From assembly GCA_964504455.1 (NCBI GenBank), contig CAZDDY010000024.1:1-8285 (forward strand): a stretch of DNA of 8,285 bases. The letters run 5' to 3'. The stretch is from CAZDDY01 sp964504455 (GTDB lineage: Bacteria; Patescibacteriota; Minisyncoccia; Phycocordibacterales; UBA9973). This document shows positions 5,807 through 8,285 of the stretch, one piece after another. Below the pieces are notes generated by a model that ran no database searches, had not been told where the DNA came from, and saw only the letters and a program-made list of their open reading frames with translations. Made by a program: the position numbers and the translations under genes. Every line of letters starts with the position of its first letter. The stretch's first letter is position 1.

Positions 5807-6601
5807 TTACTGAAAGTTTAAAAATTGAGTAATGTAATCCGTTGGGATGTTTTTAGACACTTTCTCTTTCTGTGTCCGCTTTACTTCCTTAGGAGAAAGT
5901 CTTGTTCTCATTCCTCCAACAAACATAGAGGCAAGCGTATCACGGTGAAGGAAGCTTTCTCTGGCGATAATATTGAGGTACGCATTATCTACCGAATTCA
6001 CTACTTCGATATCATAATTACTTGCTTCACTCCACCACTGGTCCCTTTCAATGCCATTGGCAAGAAAGTGAAAAACTTTTTTGTAGTTTGCAGGATCTTT
6101 CTGTATTTCCCGGTACAAACTTTGGACATGTTCTTTAGGGCTAAAGCGCTCACCTCTGGTTGTGTTGAAACCTGCAGCTCCAATGCACAAACACAGAAGC
6201 AGTCTGGAGTAAGAAATTTTATTGTGTTTGCTCCATTTTTTTAGTGTCCAAAGTTTTATTCCTTCAGATTCGTTTGTCACGAATCTTTCAAGCTCGGATA
6301 AGACCAAAGACATATTTTGCGGGTTCATCGTGTCCTTTGAAATAAAGTTAAGCAAAGTCAGTGTGGGATTGAGTTTCTTTGGATCCAACCCTTTTCTGTA
6401 TTTGTAGATAAAAGGCATAAGAGGCTTCATATCTTCTGACTTAAGAAGTCTTTGGAAAAAGTGGTCATTTCTGGGATCAATTTTAAGATAGGCTATTCCC
6501 CAAATTAAAAAAATAGGAAGAACCTCAAGACGAATATGCTTGTACTCATTGGCAGCTTCGGGGTGAAGATGCTGGAGTACCAACTCTCGTGTAATCTTCA
6601 T
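5807..6601 (-). CDS. Unrecognised 264-residue basic helical protein
   Basis: I do not recognise this family. The protein is 264 residues, rich in Lys, Arg, Leu and Asn, and reads as mostly alpha-helical. Two hydrophobic stretches occur: about 26-41 (VLPIFLIWGIAYL) and about 133-146 (RLLLCLCIGAAGF). They are flanked by charged residues and look more like buried helices than clear membrane spans. There is no signal peptide and no obvious catalytic motif. Aromatic/charged patches such as RDQWWSEASNYD (about 192-203) may be family signatures. The ATG at 6601 follows an AT-rich leader without a Shine-Dalgarno sequence. It lies 57 nt from the GrpB-like gene upstream, so it may be the last gene of that run, and it ends with a clear terminator. 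Coding status is supported by length, normal amino-acid use and the flanking signals. Confidence 0.65.
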   Translation of the reverse strand: MKITRELVLQHLHPEAANEYKHIRLEVLPIFLIWGIAYLKIDPRNDHFFQRLLKSEDMKPLMPFIYKYRKGLDPKKLNPTLTLLNFISKDTMNPQNMSLVLSELERFVTNESEGIKLWTLKKWSKHNKISYSRLLLCLCIGAAGFNTTRGERFSPKEHVQSLYREIQKDPANYKKVFHFLANGIERDQWWSEASNYDIEVVNSVDNAYLNIIARESFLHRDTLASMFVGGMRTRLSPKEVKRTQKEKVSKNIPTDYITQFLNFQ

Positions 6602-6624
6602 ATTTCAATTTTTTGTTCAGTCTA

Positions 6625-6653
6625 AGCGTAAAATGAAAAAAAGATTAAGTCAA
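6625..6653 (-). promoter_or_regulatory. Weak promoter candidate before the 264-residue gene
   Basis: On the minus strand TTGACT (6648-6653) is a good -35, but the sequence 17 bp on is TACGCT (6625-6630), a poor -10. The 57-nt gap has no clear terminator hairpin, so read-through from the GrpB-like gene is also possible. Confidence 0.25.
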
Positions 6654-6658
6654 TTTCC

Positions 6659-7153
6659 TTAGAGTACCGTGAGGCCCATTTCTGCAAGCTCAAGAACCTT
6701 TTCAATAAATGGGCCCTTTGCGCGAAGATAGTTTGACGCGTTTGTTGTTAGTGCTTCCAATTTTAGTTTCTCATACTCTTTTGCAACTTCTGGGTGCAAT
6801 TTTAAATAATCTCTGAAAAGTATTTGCCGTTTCCAGTAACTGTAGGTATGTGGTTGTGCAAGTGAGAGATGATATTCTTCTGGATCTCCTTTGACAAAGT
6901 AAAAACGCTCTTGCGATGATTTTTCTTTCTCATAAAGATATCCGTGTTGCTCAAGCACCGGCACAAGAAGATGTGCCTCTTCAAGAGTTGGAATAAGGAC
7001 AGCAATATCGATAATTGGCTTTGCCATAATATGTGGAATAGCAGTACTACCAATATGCTGGATATCAATAGCAATAGTACCGAGAAGTTTTTTAATAAGC
7101 TTCTCTTCTTCGGTAAACTTATCTATCCAGTCTGGGTTATGTGGGTGAAGCAT
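6659..7153 (-). CDS. GrpB-family protein (nucleotidyltransferase-like)
   Basis: The 164-residue protein matches the GrpB/UPF0157 family, which has a nucleotidyltransferase-like fold of uncertain substrate. The opening HPHNPDWIDKFTEEE follows the family's PYDPxWxxxFxxE pattern. The signature HIGSTAIP (33-40) with AKPIIDI (44-50) holds the GS and Asp of the putative active site; the usual Gly after Pro40 is His41. FRDYLKLHPEVAKEYEKLK (about 113-131) is the conserved C-terminal helical segment. Size is normal for the family. The ATG at 7153 lies 7 nt after the stop of the DoxX-like gene with no Shine-Dalgarno sequence, so it is probably translationally coupled. The family is sometimes fused to or near CoaE, but nothing here shows a link to coenzyme A synthesis. 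Confidence 0.82.
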   Translation of the reverse strand: MLHPHNPDWIDKFTEEEKLIKKLLGTIAIDIQHIGSTAIPHIMAKPIIDIAVLIPTLEEAHLLVPVLEQHGYLYEKEKSSQERFYFVKGDPEEYHLSLAQPHTYSYWKRQILFRDYLKLHPEVAKEYEKLKLEALTTNASNYLRAKGPFIEKVLELAEMGLTVL

Positions 7154-7160
7154 AGGGTTC

Positions 7161-7430
7161 TTAGATACTGAGTGTTGGTTTTTCTGAAATTTTTGTAGAA
7201 AAAATAAGAAGTAATCCTCCTAAAATGGCAAAATCTCTTACTTGTGTCATTCCTGAGACTCGTGCGAGTACTCCAATAAAAGCAAGCAACAAAATATACA
7301 TTGGCCATTTGCCTCCGATTCCGAAAAGAATGAGAAGTGCGCAGACAACCTCAACTATTCCATGAATGACAACAATAGTTGTCGCTGGAATGAAAGCGGT
7401 TATAAACTCCGGAATATATGAAGCAAACAT
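7161..7430 (-). CDS. DoxX-like membrane protein, C-terminal part of a split gene
   Basis: Eighty-nine residues hold three hydrophobic helices (about 17-38, 42-60 and 66-80) separated by short loops, matching the second to fourth helices of DoxX-like small membrane proteins. The opening MFASYIPEFI corresponds to the family's conserved loop after helix 1 (pattern FGIDKFLHP...YIP). The missing first helix is encoded just upstream in the same frame (7434-7523), separated only by a TAA at 7431-7433 directly before this ATG. The product is therefore either made by reinitiation or is the remnant of a broken gene. DoxX proteins are linked to quinone or thiol redox functions in some bacteria; the role here is unknown. 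Confidence 0.6.
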   Translation of the reverse strand: MFASYIPEFITAFIPATTIVVIHGIVEVVCALLILFGIGGKWPMYILLLAFIGVLARVSGMTQVRDFAILGGLLLIFSTKISEKPTLSI

Positions 7431-7523
7431 TTAAGGGTGCAACACTCCTTCAATACCAAAGAATATAAAAGCGCCAAGCACTAATATTTTCCCTACCCAA
7501 AATGACAGTTTTTTTGGACTCAT
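7431..7523 (-). CDS. DoxX-like N-terminal fragment (first membrane helix)
   Basis: ATG at 7521-7523 starts 30 codons ending in TAA (7431-7433). The peptide is a short basic N-terminus (MSPKKLSFWVGK) and one membrane helix, closing with FFGIEGVLHP, which matches the end of helix 1 in DoxX-like proteins (FGIDKFLHP-type). It begins one nucleotide after the stop of the cytochrome b5-like gene. Its frame is identical to that of the 89-residue partner downstream; together they would make a 120-residue four-helix protein of normal family size if the TAA were read through. Confidence 0.55.
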   Translation of the reverse strand: MSPKKLSFWVGKILVLGAFIFFGIEGVLHP

Positions 7524-7524
7524 A

Positions 7525-7968
7525 CTATTTTTTAAGTATTCCTATCTCAAATCCTGCAAGTATCTGTTCTGGCTTCTGTTCTCCGCCGTGTTGTCCACTA
7601 TATGCCGCGCTTCCATCTTTTCCGCAAATTTTTAATATATTTTTATCTCCTCCTGGGTGTTGGTTTACCCATGCACCGAGATCATATACTTTTCCATTTA
7701 TTGCACTATAACAATCATTCTCAACCGCATGTAGTGCTACTTCAGCAAGTGTAAAAGACTTTACGCCTGTGCCTGTGTTTTGGCCTGAAATTTGTGTATT
7801 GCCTTCTGTAGTACTTGGAACCTGTGCTTTATTTTCTACTTCTTGTTTTTCTACTTGGCCCTCTGATTCATTTTCAATCTCCATGCCCTCATCTCTATCT
7901 TTTCCCTTCATGCTTACCAAAAGCGCCAAGATAATAAGAATGAGTACAATAATAATTCCTTTTTTCAT
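7525..7968 (-). CDS. Membrane-anchored cytochrome b5-like heme protein
   Basis: The 147-residue protein starts with a hydrophobic helix (about 4-19, after MKKG) that acts as a signal anchor. An acidic, Gln/Asn-rich linker (about 24-66) and a cytochrome b5 fold (about 70-147) follow, probably outside the membrane. The heme signature HPGG is at 104-107 with axial His104; His127 in SGQHGG is placed to be the second axial ligand. The FTLAEVALH and INGKVYDLGAWV segments and the closing FEIG match the b5 domain. Cys86 and Cys115 could form a disulfide. Heme binding and electron transfer are inferred. It leads the leftward run with the DoxX-like and GrpB-like genes. The ATG at 7968 is about 24 nt from the predicted transcription start and has no Shine-Dalgarno sequence. 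Confidence 0.8.
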   Translation of the reverse strand: MKKGIIIVLILIILALLVSMKGKDRDEGMEIENESEGQVEKQEVENKAQVPSTTEGNTQISGQNTGTGVKSFTLAEVALHAVENDCYSAINGKVYDLGAWVNQHPGGDKNILKICGKDGSAAYSGQHGGEQKPEQILAGFEIGILKK

Positions 7969-7999
7969 AATATTTAAAATTAATTAATAACTATGGAAA

Positions 8000-8008
8000 A
8001 GTATAGCA
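8000..8008 (-). promoter_or_regulatory. Extended -10 promoter of the cytochrome b5-DoxX-GrpB run
   Basis: On the minus strand TGC-TATACT (8000-8008) is an extended -10 element; the -35 position 17 bp upstream (ATGATG) is weak. The predicted start at about 7993 gives a leader of about 24 nt to ATG 7968. Confidence 0.55.
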
Positions 8009-8035
8009 TATGGAAATAGGCACATCATGTTGCTA

Positions 8036-8285
8036 TGACCCAAAGCTAGTTGGGTGTATATACTCGCCTCGGCAGGGCCGGACCAACCGGCTCGCACAAC
8101 CCCCATCCTCGTTTTCATATCCGCGTTTTGTGGTGTCGCTTTCGCTACTAGATTTCGCATTGCAAGATTACGTCGGCGCTCATCCTTTAGCCATGGACGC
8201 TCATAGCGGAAATGTCCGAGGCGGAATACATGCACACTTGACCCACCCTCCCGTTCGCGTGTGCGCAAAACCCCGCTCGCAAGGA
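8036..8285. other. Unidentified GC-rich, hairpin-rich edge region
   Basis: Base composition jumps from AT-rich to clearly GC-rich at about 8036 and stays so to the window edge. Visible structure: hairpins ACCCAA/TTGGGT (8038-8055), GCCGG/CCGGC (8077-8091) and CGGA/TCCG (8207-8218), plus an imperfect tandem CATCCTCGTTTT / CATATCCGCGTTTT (8104-8129). On the minus strand one frame is open from the right edge to a TAA at 7984-7986 (about 99 codons). Its last codons run through the promoter at 8000-8008, and at least one plus-strand frame is also open, so openness here is weak evidence for coding. It does not resemble 16S, 23S or 5S rRNA, RNase P RNA or tmRNA signatures that I know. It could be an unrecognised structured RNA, a repeat, or the end of a transferred gene. 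Confidence 0.35.

Noticed and set aside
8071..8285. Plus-strand open frame through the GC-rich region
   Set aside because: It has no identifiable start, competes with an open minus-strand frame over the same bases, and its residues do not resemble a family I know.

Overview
The window looks like a chromosomal segment of a Candidate Phyla Radiation (Patescibacteria) genome, most probably Parcubacteria-like. This is inferred from the small, tightly packed genes, the AT-rich DNA, a divergent FtsA, an Ada-like C-terminal domain of a type I associate with this group, and the lack of Shine-Dalgarno sequences at the gene starts. No rRNA is visible to fix the taxonomy. There is no CRISPR array, transposase, phage module or tRNA gene that I can support.

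Left arm (1-3367, + strand): the tail of an unidentified upstream gene ends at 147. A strong promoter then drives a compact rpsU (bS21) - ybeY - ftsA run with 2-nt gaps. It combines a ribosomal protein, an rRNA-maturation endonuclease and the membrane tether of the divisome. A terminator-like perfect hairpin sits inside the first codons of ybeY and could set the rpsU:ybeY-ftsA ratio. After a 104-nt gap with one clear and one possible promoter comes ftsZ, closed by an intrinsic terminator. FtsA keeps a C-terminal amphipathic tail and FtsZ keeps its C-terminal FtsA-binding peptide, so a working FtsA-FtsZ pair is expected.

Centre (3368-5006, + strand): trxB (thioredoxin reductase) follows with an extended -10 promoter so close to the ATG that the mRNA is probably leaderless. 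Next is a promoter and an unusual 185-residue protein with an N-terminal Cys cluster, a charged linker and a cysteine-free Ada-like C-terminal domain. A bidirectional terminator at 4981-5006 separates the two convergent halves.

Right arm (5005-7968, - strand, read right to left): a promoter at about 8000-8008 starts a membrane/redox-flavoured run. It holds a membrane-anchored cytochrome b5-like protein, a DoxX-like membrane protein split by one in-frame TAA directly followed by ATG, and a GrpB-family nucleotidyltransferase-like protein. Beyond a 57-nt gap lie an unrecognised 264-residue protein, its terminator, and a stand-alone GlmU-type nucleotidyltransferase whose possible promoter overlaps that terminator.

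Right edge (about 8036-8285): a GC-rich, hairpin-rich stretch unlike the rest of the window that I cannot identify. It may be a structured RNA, a repeat or part of a gene continuing outside the window.
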